Shown: one piece after another, positions 7,758 to 14,759 of the stretch
How the letters are laid out: the number at the start of each line of letters is the position of its first letter
Position numbering within the stretch: position 1 is the stretch's first letter
From: CACEUX01 sp964404235
Lineage (GTDB): Bacteria > Fidelibacterota > Marinisomatia > Marinisomatales > UBA1611
Direction: 5' to 3'
Assembly (NCBI GenBank): GCA_964404235.1
Contig: CAYOJL010000051.1
Coordinates: forward strand, 1 to 14,759
DNA length: 14,759 bases
The notes under the pieces: model-generated
What the model saw: the letters and a program-made list of their open reading frames with translations, nothing else
What the model was told of the DNA's origin: nothing
Databases searched by the model: none
Made by a program: the position numbers and the translations under genes

Positions 7758-8207
7758 ATGGAAAACACCGTCGTTGCCACCAACCGAAAAGCCTTCCATG
7801 AATATCATATTCTTGAAACATTCGAGGCTGGTGTTCAATTAAGAGGCAGTGAAGTAAAAAGTATACGAGAAGGGAAGGCCAGTTTAAAGCAGGCATATAT
7901 TTTGATACGAAAAGGAGAAGCTTGGCTTAGAGGAACTCATATACCCACTTATAGTCATACGGGTTTTGAAGGGCATGAACCGGTTAGGGACCGAAAGCTA
8001 TTGCTTCACAAAAAAGAAATTCAAAGGATCAATTCCAAGCTGGCAGAAAAAGGATTAACTGCTGTACCCACAAAACTGTATTTTAAAGGAGGGCTGATCA
8101 AGCTCGAATTTGGTCTTGCTAAGGGTAAAAAATTATATGATAAACGAGATACTAAAAAGAAACGTGATGTTGAAAGAGATATACAAAGAGCATTGAAAGC
8201 AGAATGA
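7758..8207 (+). CDS. smpB: SsrA-binding protein SmpB
   Basis: SmpB binds tmRNA (SsrA) and delivers it to stalled ribosomes for trans-translation, which tags the unfinished protein and frees the ribosome. The 149-residue length is normal. Conserved segments are NRKAFHEYHILETFEAGVQL (9-28), GSEVKSIREGKASL (30-43), RKLLLHKKEI (79-88), the tmRNA-binding GLAKGKKLYDKR (119-130), and a basic C-terminal tail (KKKRDVERDIQRALK) that becomes helical in the ribosome. A weak GAGA precedes the start. The stop codon overlaps the tyrS start by 4 bases (ATGA), which suggests translational coupling. No tmRNA gene is visible in the window. Confidence 0.98.
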   Translation: MENTVVATNRKAFHEYHILETFEAGVQLRGSEVKSIREGKASLKQAYILIRKGEAWLRGTHIPTYSHTGFEGHEPVRDRKLLLHKKEIQRINSKLAEKGLTAVPTKLYFKGGLIKLEFGLAKGKKLYDKRDTKKKRDVERDIQRALKAE

Positions 8208-9409
8208 AATATCCTCCGATCAATGAACAGATGGACCTTATTAGAAGAGGTGTGGAAGAGATACTGCCTGAGGAAGATCTAGAAAAAAAACTAGAGAGGT
8301 CCCGTACAAACAATGAGCCTCTAATAGCAAAACTAGGTTGTGACCCAAGCAGACCAGATCTCCATATAGGGCATGGAGTAGTGTTAAGGAAATTAAGGCA
8401 TTTTCAAGACCTTGGCCATACATCGGTATTGGTGATAGGTGATTTTACAGCTATGATTGGCGATCCTTCGGGCCGTAATAAGACCCGACCACAGCTTACG
8501 CTTGAAGAAGCCAGAGCTAACGCAGAAAGCTATGTTGAGCAATCTAAAGTAATACTTGATATAGAAACACTTATAATAAAATATAATTCAGATTGGCTAA
8601 ATAAAATGAACTTTAATGAGGTGGTAAAATTAGCCAGCTCTTATACTGTCGCAAGGATGCTTGAGAGGGATGATTTCACAAAACGATTCAAGGCAGAGGT
8701 ACCCATATCCATCCATGAGTTCCTATACCCTTTAGCACAAGCACAGGACTCAGTGGAATTAACAGCAGATGTTGAACTTGGTGGAACTGATCAAAAATTT
8801 AACCTTCTAGTAGGAAGAGATCTTCAAAAAGATAATGACCAAGAGCCACAATGCATTATAACTACACCATTATTAGAAGGGACAGATGGAATTGAGAAAA
8901 TGTCCAAATCATATGGTAATGATATTGGGTTGCAGGATACTCCGGAGGATATGTATGGGAAAACATTATCTATATCTGATGAAATGATATTAAAGTGGTT
9001 CACACTTGCAGCTGACTGTGATGCATCCACTGTTGATACCGCAAAAGAGGGACTTGAAGATCCTAATGTTAATCCTATGACTATAAAGCGTGAGCTTGCT
9101 CGCAGAGTGGTCTCTCTTTATTACGATCAACAAACTGCTGAAAAAGCAGAAGAGCATTTCAATACGGTTGTAGTAGGTAAAGGTATACCAGATGAAATGC
9201 CAGTATATAAATTAGATTCTAAGGATCTTATCGTTAATGTTATTTTTTCTTCAGGATTGCTGAAAAGCAAAGGAGAGGCTCGCCGAATGTTAAAGCAAGG
9301 AGCCGTTAAATTGAATGATAATAGAATTGATGATATTAACGCAACTATCTTGCCAGGAGGTGAGCAGATATTAAAAGTAGGTAAAAGACGGTTTTTAAAG
9401 GTTACTTGA
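8204..9409 (+). CDS. tyrS: Tyrosyl-tRNA synthetase
   Basis: This cytoplasmic class I aminoacyl-tRNA synthetase charges tRNA-Tyr with tyrosine using ATP. At 401 residues it is a typical bacterial length. The nucleotide-binding HIGH motif is at 54-57 (PDLHIGHG). The tyrosine-pocket segment FLYPLAQAQDS lies at 173-183 and the ELGGTDQKFN segment at 191-200. The KMSKS loop is at 232-236. A C-terminal S4 RNA-binding domain spans about 341-400 (GEARRMLKQGAVKLN and a final KVGKRRFLKV). It starts inside the end of smpB and overlaps the next gene by 1 base, so it is probably translated from a shared message. No T-box leader is visible; the upstream gene leaves no room for one directly before the start. 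Confidence 0.98.
   Translation: MKYPPINEQMDLIRRGVEEILPEEDLEKKLERSRTNNEPLIAKLGCDPSRPDLHIGHGVVLRKLRHFQDLGHTSVLVIGDFTAMIGDPSGRNKTRPQLTLEEARANAESYVEQSKVILDIETLIIKYNSDWLNKMNFNEVVKLASSYTVARMLERDDFTKRFKAEVPISIHEFLYPLAQAQDSVELTADVELGGTDQKFNLLVGRDLQKDNDQEPQCIITTPLLEGTDGIEKMSKSYGNDIGLQDTPEDMYGKTLSISDEMILKWFTLAADCDASTVDTAKEGLEDPNVNPMTIKRELARRVVSLYYDQQTAEKAEEHFNTVVVGKGIPDEMPVYKLDSKDLIVNVIFSSGLLKSKGEARRMLKQGAVKLNDNRIDDINATILPGGEQILKVGKRRFLKVT
9398..9401 (+). promoter_or_regulatory. Ribosome binding site (AAGG) that decides the phosphatase start
   Basis: AAGG at 9398-9401, inside the end of tyrS, lies 7 bases before the ATG at 9409. This supports that ATG over the in-frame TTG at 9406. Confidence 0.5.
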
Positions 9410-11022
9410 TGAAAAAAATATACTTGGGGCTGGCCTGTGCAGCAGTCCTTAATCTCATTACCTGCACAATATCCCCGCCGGGGCCACCAAAACTTGTGGT
9501 TTTAATTGTCGTTGATCAGATGCGTCCAGATCTATTAACAAGGTTCGATGACCTTTACAAAGGTGGCTTTCGTTGGCTGATAGATCATGGGGTCTGGTTT
9601 ACAGATACTCACCATGAGCATAGTTATACTGCTACCGGGCCAGGGCATACGGCTATCGGTTTTGGTCAGCACCCTGGTAAGGTAGGCGTGATAGGGAATA
9701 GTTTTTATGATCGGACATTAAAAAAGAATGTTAATTGTGTAGAGGATCCAAATGCAAAAGTGGTTGGTTCAGATCAGGGTAAGGCTCGTTCATTTTCGCG
9801 GTATGATGCAAGGGGGCTGGGTGATTGGCTCAAAGTAAATTACCCTAGCTCAAAGGTCATATCGATCGGAGGAAAAGATAGGGCAGCATGCCTGTTAGGA
9901 GGAAAGCATCCCGATCAAGCGCTCTATTACAATGGAGCAGGAGCATTTATTTCATCTGATTTTTATGTTGATCAATTACCTCAATGGGCAATTGATTTTA
10001 ACCAAACGCTTCAAACTAAGTCGTATGGAGACTCGTTGTGGCAGAGATCATTAGATGAAGATCTCTATTTAAAATATGCTAGAGAGGATCACTTTTATGG
10101 AGAAGAGGATAATTACTCTAATAATGAATATTCTCCTGTTTTTCCAATTGGTACAGACCCCGGCGAAGATCCCTTACCAATACTAATGGGTACGCCTTGG
10201 TTTCAAAGAGAGATACTAGAACTAGCAAAAAATGCTGTCAAAGGTGAGTCATTAGGCTCGAAAGATGTTCCAGACCTTTTATCTATTGGTTTTTCTGCTA
10301 TGGATTGGATAATACATAGCTACGGACCCCACTCTCAAGAGGCGATGGACGCATGTATAAAGTTGGATAGATATCTAGAAAATTTTATTGATTTTTTAGA
10401 TGCTCAGGTAGGGTTAGAGAATGTTTTATTTGCATTGACCGCAGATCATGGTGGGCTCCCATTACCAGAATATCTTATTGAGAAAGGTGAAAAAGCAGGT
10501 AGGATCAATAAGAAGCATATGCAAGAAGCTCTTACTTGGATCGATGAAGAATGTGAAGAGCGTTTTGGTAAAAAACTTTACCATCGTAGTGGTGGGAATT
10601 TCTTTCTTGATATGGATCGAATAAAAAAAGCAAATATCGAAGTAGATCAAATTTATAATATAGTAGAGAGATACCTTACAGATGTTGAAGGTATAGATGG
10701 AGTAGCAATAAAAGATAAAATATTGAAAAGTTCCAAAGAAGATAAACTGACCCAGCGAATTAAGAATATGATAAATGAAGAAAAGACGCCTGAAATATTT
10801 CCTATTGTAACACCTGGATATCTTTATAGGGGACCTTTTGGTACGTCGCATGGTTCACCATACGACTATGATACTCATGTCCCCCTTATATTTTCTCGGA
10901 GCCAGTTTAAAGGGCGGACAGACAACTCTGCACAAGCAACTGTTGATATTGCACCCACAATCGCAAAATATCTTGGTATAGAAATTCCCGATTATTGTGA
11001 TGGACAACCGATAGATCTCTAG
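9409..11022 (+). CDS. PafA-like alkaline phosphatase, probably exported lipoprotein
   Basis: This predicted periplasmic or membrane-anchored two-zinc phosphomonoesterase has 537 residues, close to the 546 of Elizabethkingia PafA. The known PafA active-site residues all have counterparts: D36 in VVDQMRPD, the threonine nucleophile T76 in TATGPGHT, N97 in GVIGN, K156 and R158 in GGKDR, D299 and H303 in MDWIIH, D346 and H347 in TADHGG, and H481 in GTSHGS. The lysine-arginine pair is known to favour phosphate monoesters over diesters. The N-terminal signal ends in LNLITC, a near-lipobox with C19, so lipid anchoring is likely but not certain (T at -1 is not canonical). The true start is the ATG at 9409, which overlaps the tyrS stop by 1 base; a TTG at 9406 is also in frame. 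It likely releases phosphate from organic esters. Confidence 0.9.
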   Translation: MKKIYLGLACAAVLNLITCTISPPGPPKLVVLIVVDQMRPDLLTRFDDLYKGGFRWLIDHGVWFTDTHHEHSYTATGPGHTAIGFGQHPGKVGVIGNSFYDRTLKKNVNCVEDPNAKVVGSDQGKARSFSRYDARGLGDWLKVNYPSSKVISIGGKDRAACLLGGKHPDQALYYNGAGAFISSDFYVDQLPQWAIDFNQTLQTKSYGDSLWQRSLDEDLYLKYAREDHFYGEEDNYSNNEYSPVFPIGTDPGEDPLPILMGTPWFQREILELAKNAVKGESLGSKDVPDLLSIGFSAMDWIIHSYGPHSQEAMDACIKLDRYLENFIDFLDAQVGLENVLFALTADHGGLPLPEYLIEKGEKAGRINKKHMQEALTWIDEECEERFGKKLYHRSGGNFFLDMDRIKKANIEVDQIYNIVERYLTDVEGIDGVAIKDKILKSSKEDKLTQRIKNMINEEKTPEIFPIVTPGYLYRGPFGTSHGSPYDYDTHVPLIFSRSQFKGRTDNSAQATVDIAPTIAKYLGIEIPDYCDGQPIDL

Positions 11023-11023
11023 C

Positions 11024-11911
11024 ATGTTAATTTTAGAGGATTTAAAAAAGTCATATGACGGTATTCGAGCAGTTAATGATGTATCATTCAAAGTAGAAAA
11101 GGGTGATATTTATGGCTTTCTAGGTCCGAATGGAGCAGGAAAGACAACAACCATCCGCATGATAATGGGTATTATTCATCCTGACTCAGGAAGAATAGAA
11201 TTGAATGGTGATGATATTAACTCTTTAAATCGTCAACATTTGGGATATCTGCCTGAAGATAGAGGTCTATACCAGAAACAAAAGCTGGAAGAGACCCTTC
11301 AATATTTTGGATTACTTCGAGGTCTAGATAATGAACAGGCAAGGGCCAAGGCATTAAAGTGGTTGGAACGATTTGATCTTGGAGAACAAGGAAATAGAAA
11401 GATAGAGGAATTATCAAAGGGTAATCAACAAAAGATACAATTTATACTCTCGCTTTTACATGATCCTGATCTGATTATTATGGATGAACCGTTTACAGGT
11501 CTAGATCCACTGAATCAATTATTATTAAAAGAGATCATACAAGAGAAACAGGATGAAGGAAAGACGATCATATTCTCTACCCATCAAATGGAGCAGGTAG
11601 AACGCTTATGCAATAATATTTGTTTGATCAATCAAGGTCAAATCATAGTAGAAGGTGCATTGGAAGATATTAGAAAAAAACATACTAGTGACGCAGTTGA
11701 GCTGCGTTTTTCAGGCAATATGGATACTAAAAAAGTGACCGAGTATTTTAAAGAATTAGAAATCAATGAAAATAGGTTATCTGGTGTTTTAGAAAAGAAA
11801 CCGGAAGAATTCTTAGGGTGGGTCAATACGATTGTTACAGTGGAGTCATTTAAGCTTAAAGTTCCTACATTAGAACAGATCTTTATAGAAGAAGTGAAAA
11901 TGACATCATGA
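11024..11911 (+). CDS. ABC transporter ATP-binding protein (NatA-like)
   Basis: This 295-residue cytoplasmic ATPase powers the permease encoded next. The Walker A motif is GPNGAGKT (34-41). The Q-loop region reads GYLPEDRGLY (74-83), with the E in place of Q that is common in NatA-like proteins. The signature motif is LSKGNQQK (130-137), Walker B is LIIMDEP (150-156), and the switch histidine is H187 in STHQ. The last 70 or so residues form a DUF4162-type C-terminal extension. It begins 1 base after the phosphatase stop with no clear Shine-Dalgarno site, so coupling to the upstream gene is likely. Its stop overlaps the permease start by 4 bases. NatA-like systems export sodium, drugs or other compounds; the substrate here is unknown. 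Confidence 0.95.
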   Translation: MLILEDLKKSYDGIRAVNDVSFKVEKGDIYGFLGPNGAGKTTTIRMIMGIIHPDSGRIELNGDDINSLNRQHLGYLPEDRGLYQKQKLEETLQYFGLLRGLDNEQARAKALKWLERFDLGEQGNRKIEELSKGNQQKIQFILSLLHDPDLIIMDEPFTGLDPLNQLLLKEIIQEKQDEGKTIIFSTHQMEQVERLCNNICLINQGQIIVEGALEDIRKKHTSDAVELRFSGNMDTKKVTEYFKELEINENRLSGVLEKKPEEFLGWVNTIVTVESFKLKVPTLEQIFIEEVKMTS

Positions 11912-13134
11912 ACCAGATCTGGAAAATAGTTAAATGGGAATTTATGAATCGTGTAAAGACGAAATTGTTCTTGATCACTACGTTCCTTTTGCCTTTCTTA
12001 ATGGGGGCGATGATGTATCTGCCTACTATTCTTATGGATCTTGAGCCAGAAGATGAGACAAGCATAGGTCTTGTATATGACGATGATATCGAGCCTCTAA
12101 TGGATCGATTTCAGGAGCAATGTGATGTCTCTCTGCTATTGCAAAATGGAGAGCCTCAATTTTCCTTTACTAGAATGATCAATGAAGAAGAAGCTCTTGA
12201 TAGTGTGCTTAGCAATCAACTAGATGGATATATGGTAGTTCCCACTACTGTTGTGGACACTGGTAAGGTGAGATATTTTAGTCAATCTTTAAGCAATATA
12301 AAGATATATACAAGTCTCAGGAGGGCCCTCAACCAATTGGTCATACAACAGCGAATGCTAGACCAAAATATTGATATTTCGCTTGTAGGGGAATTAAGCA
12401 GAAAAATAGAATTTGACACGTATGAGTTGGATGAATTAGGGGAAGCATCGGAGGGAGATGAATTATCAAGTTTCTTAGTGCCATACCTTTTTCTCATGAT
12501 ATTATTTGCAACAATTTTCATGAGTGGGCAGTTACTTTTACGTTCTGTGATCGAAGAGCGAACCAGTCGTACAATAGAGATATTGCTTTCATCAGTTACT
12601 CCTGATGAGCTTATGAGGGGCAAGATACTTGGTCTAGGAGCCTTAGGTTTGACTCAAATGGTGTTCTATCTAATATTGGGATTATCAGCAACGCATTATA
12701 AAGGATGGGCAGCCATAGAATTTGCTCAGATCCCAACCTTTATGATATACTTTATAACGGGATATTTATTTTATGCTTCAATATTTGCAGCGATGGGAAC
12801 TTTTTTTACATCTGAACAAGAAGCGCAGCAGTCTTCAGGTGTTATAAGTATAATAGCAATGCTTCCAATTGTTTTTGCATCATATTTTATTACAAACCCT
12901 GGATCCTCTTTTACAATTATAAGCTCATACATACCACCTTTAACCCCTTTTATGATGATCATACGTTTAGGTACAGGTACAGTTGAGCTTCCTGAGATAC
13001 TTTTCACAACTATTCTGATGATAATATCTTGCTGGGTATTATTAAACCTATCTGGGAAGATCTTTCGTACAGCAATATTACTTTATGGGAAAAAAGTTAC
13101 TATCAAGGAAATTATTAAGTGGGTTCGTGCCTAA
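11908..13134 (+). CDS. ABC-2 type permease (NatB-like)
   Basis: This 408-residue inner-membrane partner of the preceding ATPase has the ABC2_membrane_3 layout. One helix lies at about 19-42. A large extracytoplasmic domain follows at about 43-186, and then five helices near 187-211, 237-262, 274-299, 308-329 and 361-382. The hallmark stretch EERTSRTIEILLSSVTPDEL (216-235) follows the second helix; in NatB-like exporters it contacts the ATPase. The start overlaps the ATPase stop (ATGA). The two genes form a complete two-gene exporter, and no periplasmic adaptor is seen. The substrate cannot be inferred. Confidence 0.94.
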   Translation: MNQIWKIVKWEFMNRVKTKLFLITTFLLPFLMGAMMYLPTILMDLEPEDETSIGLVYDDDIEPLMDRFQEQCDVSLLLQNGEPQFSFTRMINEEEALDSVLSNQLDGYMVVPTTVVDTGKVRYFSQSLSNIKIYTSLRRALNQLVIQQRMLDQNIDISLVGELSRKIEFDTYELDELGEASEGDELSSFLVPYLFLMILFATIFMSGQLLLRSVIEERTSRTIEILLSSVTPDELMRGKILGLGALGLTQMVFYLILGLSATHYKGWAAIEFAQIPTFMIYFITGYLFYASIFAAMGTFFTSEQEAQQSSGVISIIAMLPIVFASYFITNPGSSFTIISSYIPPLTPFMMIIRLGTGTVELPEILFTTILMIISCWVLLNLSGKIFRTAILLYGKKVTIKEIIKWVRA

Positions 13135-13173
13135 TTGGGTTTTATAAAATTTATTAATTAAGTTTAACCTTTC

Positions 13174-14211
13174 ATGACATCATTACTTACGTACTTTTTT
13201 ACAGCTCTTTTTGTATCCTTTCTCTGTTCTCTTCTTGAATCGGTACTCCTCAGTCTATCCATTGCCCACGTATCGGTAATGGAAAAAGAAGGTGGAAGTT
13301 CGGGAAAATTGATGGCAGAATTAAAAGAAAATATCAATCGGCCCCTTGCTGCAATATTGACTATAAATACAATAGCAAATACAGTGGGTGCAGCAGGTGT
13401 AGGGGCCCAAACACACATTCTCTTCGGAAATGAGTGGGTAGCAGTTGCATCAGGTATCCTTACATTATCTATCCTTATTTTTTCTGAGATCATTCCCAAG
13501 ACCTTAGGAGCGATATATAGTAAAACATTTGCTGCTTTTTCAGCTTATACAATTCGTGGATTGATGTTTGTTGCTTGGCCTTTTGTTATATTTTCTGAAT
13601 CAATGTCTGGCCTTATGAATAAAGGTGAAAATGGAGGAGATTCTAAAGCGTCTAGAGAAGAATTATTGGCCATGGCTGAGATAAGCGAGGACGAGGGCTC
13701 GATCGATGAGCAAGAAGGTGACATTATTGAAAATCTCATCAAATTAGATGATATGCCTCTTGAAGATATAATGACGCCTCGTTCAGTTATGTTTAGTCTA
13801 AAAATAAGTGATACTGTTGGTAAGGTTGTTGAAGAGCATTCACCAATTGCTTTCTCTAGGATTCCTGTTTACGATAAGGACCTTGATAATATAGTTGGTA
13901 TTGTAAATCGATATGATCTGGTACATAAGCAAGCGGAAGATCAATTTCATATCAAAATGCAAGATATTATGAAGTCAATAAAATCAGTTAAAGAAAAGAC
14001 CTCAGTATCTGATGTTTTAGATCTATTTGTAAAGCATAGACAGCAAATGTTCTTTGTAACTGATGATTTTGGGACAACTACTGGTCTGATAACCCTGGAA
14101 GATGCAATTGAGACCCTCTTAGGCGTCGAAATAGTAGATGAGCATGACCATGTAGTTGATATGAGAAAGCTTGCAAAAGCAAAAATGATTGAAAGGAAAG
14201 ACGCAGAATAG
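13174..14211 (+). CDS. CNNM/CorC-type membrane protein (DUF21 and CBS pair, no CorC C-terminal domain)
   Basis: This 345-residue inner-membrane protein is of the family linked to magnesium (and possibly cobalt) efflux. The DUF21 transmembrane domain covers about 1-145, with ESVLLSLS (22-29), TINTIANTVGAAG (63-75) and FSEIIPKTLG (103-112). The conserved acidic helix SEDEGSIDEQEGDIIENL (171-188) and EDIMTPR (197-203) lead into two CBS domains at about 200-255 and 265-322, which in relatives bind ATP-Mg. The chain ends about 20 residues after the second CBS domain, so the CorC_HlyC domain found in many relatives is missing. Shorter forms without it do exist. The gene lies 39 bases after the ABC permease with no clear Shine-Dalgarno site; it may be the last gene of that operon. 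Confidence 0.92.
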   Translation: MTSLLTYFFTALFVSFLCSLLESVLLSLSIAHVSVMEKEGGSSGKLMAELKENINRPLAAILTINTIANTVGAAGVGAQTHILFGNEWVAVASGILTLSILIFSEIIPKTLGAIYSKTFAAFSAYTIRGLMFVAWPFVIFSESMSGLMNKGENGGDSKASREELLAMAEISEDEGSIDEQEGDIIENLIKLDDMPLEDIMTPRSVMFSLKISDTVGKVVEEHSPIAFSRIPVYDKDLDNIVGIVNRYDLVHKQAEDQFHIKMQDIMKSIKSVKEKTSVSDVLDLFVKHRQQMFFVTDDFGTTTGLITLEDAIETLLGVEIVDEHDHVVDMRKLAKAKMIERKDAE

Positions 14212-14226
14212 CGAATTTCTTATTCG

Positions 14227-14255
14227 TTGAGTTTAGAAAGTTTGGTTGATAAATT
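14227..14255 (+). promoter_or_regulatory. Candidate sigma70-type promoter for the small acidic protein gene
   Basis: TTGAGT (14227-14232) and TAAATT (14250-14255) are separated by exactly 17 bases. Each matches 4 of 6 consensus positions, and a TGA just before the second box resembles an extended -10 element. Transcription would start near 14262, giving a short leader that carries AGGAG at 14272-14276. That ribosome site is 12 bases from the ATG at 14289, somewhat long. Confidence 0.4.
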
Positions 14256-14288
14256 CGCCGGCTTAATTCTTAGGAGAATACACTAGCA

Positions 14289-14681
14289 ATGGCAAAAAAA
14301 CAAAAAAGTTTTGCAGATAAAGCTGCCGGTAATACCAGTGGCGATTCTGTCTATGTAAAATATGTGAGAAGTGTGAAGTCTGAAGAGACTGGACGCTGGA
14401 GATTCAATGAACAAATGGTTCGTATGAATAAAGGTGAGCAGCTTGACGCTGCTCTAAAGCGTATGGATGAGGTTGCTAACCTTGTAGATATTGACCTTAG
14501 TGAATTTACTGAGTCTGAAGAAGTTGTTGTAGAAGCTTCAAGTGACCAAGCATCAGAACAGGTAGCTACCGCTCAGAATAATGAAGGGTCTGATGATCAG
14601 TCTATCCAAGAAAACGTAGACACTGAAGAAAAGCAAGCTGATCCTGAAGAAGTAGATTCCGGCGCTGCGGAAGAAGAATAA
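14289..14681 (+). CDS. Small protein with basic DUF4295-like head and long acidic tail
   Basis: This 130-residue protein has two contrasting halves. Residues 1-65 are basic and start MAKKQKSFADKAAG. The segment VKYVRSVKSEETGRWRFNEQ (23-42) resembles the VKMVKSPKTGxYxFxE pattern of the small Bacteroidota DUF4295 proteins, which are encoded beside ribosomal protein L33. Residues 66-130 contain 23 D/E and a single K, are rich in S, Q and A, and end in EEE; this part is probably disordered. I see no signal peptide, membrane helix or cysteine pair. The DUF4295 likeness is by eye only, and no function is known. A ribosome- or nucleic-acid-associated role is a guess from the basic head. Its own promoter is plausible, and tRNA-Ser follows after 24 bases. 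Confidence 0.75.
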   Translation: MAKKQKSFADKAAGNTSGDSVYVKYVRSVKSEETGRWRFNEQMVRMNKGEQLDAALKRMDEVANLVDIDLSEFTESEEVVVEASSDQASEQVATAQNNEGSDDQSIQENVDTEEKQADPEEVDSGAAEEE

Positions 14682-14710
14682 TCTCCACTCAAAAATATTT
14701 TTTATGGAGA
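14682..14710. repeat. Imperfect inverted repeat between the acidic-protein gene and tRNA-Ser
   Basis: TCTCCA (14682-14687) and TGGAGA (14705-14710) are complementary and flank the perfect palindrome AAAAATATTTTT (14691-14702), with nearly the same centre. The hairpin would begin right after the stop codon and include the first five bases of tRNA-Ser. It could act as a weak terminator or processing signal, or it may be chance. Confidence 0.4.
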
Positions 14711-14759
14711 GGTGGCCGAGTGGCTGAAGGCGCACGCTTGGAAAGCGTGTTTACGTTTA
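14706..14759 (+). tRNA. tRNA-Ser (anticodon GGA), 5' part, cut by the window end
   Basis: The start GGAGAGGTGGCCGAGTGG is typical of bacterial tRNA-Ser. The anticodon stem pairs CACGC (14733-14737) with GCGTG around the loop TTGGAAA, placing GGA at 14740-14742. The sequence ends in the variable arm, so the T arm and 3' acceptor strand lie outside the window. Confidence 0.95.

Noticed and set aside
9406..9408. TTG start codon for the PafA-like phosphatase
   Set aside because: An ATG follows directly at 9409 with better ribosome-site spacing and a normal MKK signal start.
10462..10851. 129-codon - strand open frame inside the phosphatase gene
   Set aside because: It is rich in F, Y and I from antisense AT-rich codons and overlaps catalytic segments of a clear gene.
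13135..13173. Terminator between the ABC permease and the CNNM gene
   Set aside because: The 39 bases are AT-rich with a short TTAATTAA palindrome, but there is no stable stem followed by a T-run.
14213..14227. CGAAT-ATTCG stem after the CNNM gene as a terminator
   Set aside because: The stem has only 5 pairs and no T-run follows, so it would not work as an intrinsic terminator.

Overview
The window is AT-rich, with frequent ATA, AGA and AGG codons. Its content suggests a Gram-negative bacterium of the Fibrobacterota-Chlorobiota-Bacteroidota (FCB) superphylum. An uncultivated marine lineage such as Marinimicrobia (SAR406) would fit, but that placement is my inference. The supporting features are tandem TonB-dependent receptors with a carboxypeptidase-regulatory-like N-terminal domain, a sensor built from Reg_prop-type propeller repeats, a PafA-type alkaline phosphatase, and a small protein resembling the Bacteroidota DUF4295 family. 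I see no transposase, integrase, phage gene or CRISPR array. No gene-free stretch exceeds 300 bases; the longest are 7593-7757 and 2862-2993.

Left block (1-6365, + strand). The window opens inside the last codons of a TonB-dependent receptor. A complete paralogue with a nearly identical C-terminal tail follows 6 bases later. Next come a stand-alone STAS-domain protein and a 993-residue membrane sensor. The sensor has about fourteen propeller repeats and a Y_Y_Y-like domain outside the membrane, one membrane helix, a coiled coil, and a SpoIIE/PP2C phosphatase domain inside. The STAS protein and phosphatase look like two parts of a partner-switching pathway. No anti-sigma kinase is present, and the usual phospho-serine of the STAS protein is replaced.

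Middle block (6376-7592, - strand). A tRNA-Leu(CAG) gene is followed 35 bases downstream on the same strand by a glycosyltransferase of the DUF3524/tRNA-queuosine mannosyltransferase family. This gene converges with the sensor gene, with only 10 bases between them.

Right block (7758-14211, + strand). A very compact gene string encodes SmpB, tyrosyl-tRNA synthetase, a secreted PafA-like phosphatase, a NatA-like ABC ATPase and its NatB-like permease. Neighbouring genes overlap or lie within 1 base of each other, so co-transcription and translational coupling are likely. A CNNM/CorC-type membrane protein follows after 39 bases. It has the DUF21 and CBS domains but lacks the C-terminal CorC domain.

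Right edge (14212-14759). A promoter-like sequence precedes a 130-residue protein with a basic DUF4295-like head and a long acidic tail. The 5' part of a tRNA-Ser(GGA) gene runs off the window end.

Most genes here are recognisable families. The parts that deserve a second look are the STAS/phosphatase pair with a lost phosphosite, the bacterial queuosine-mannosyltransferase relative beside a tRNA gene, and the small two-part acidic protein.
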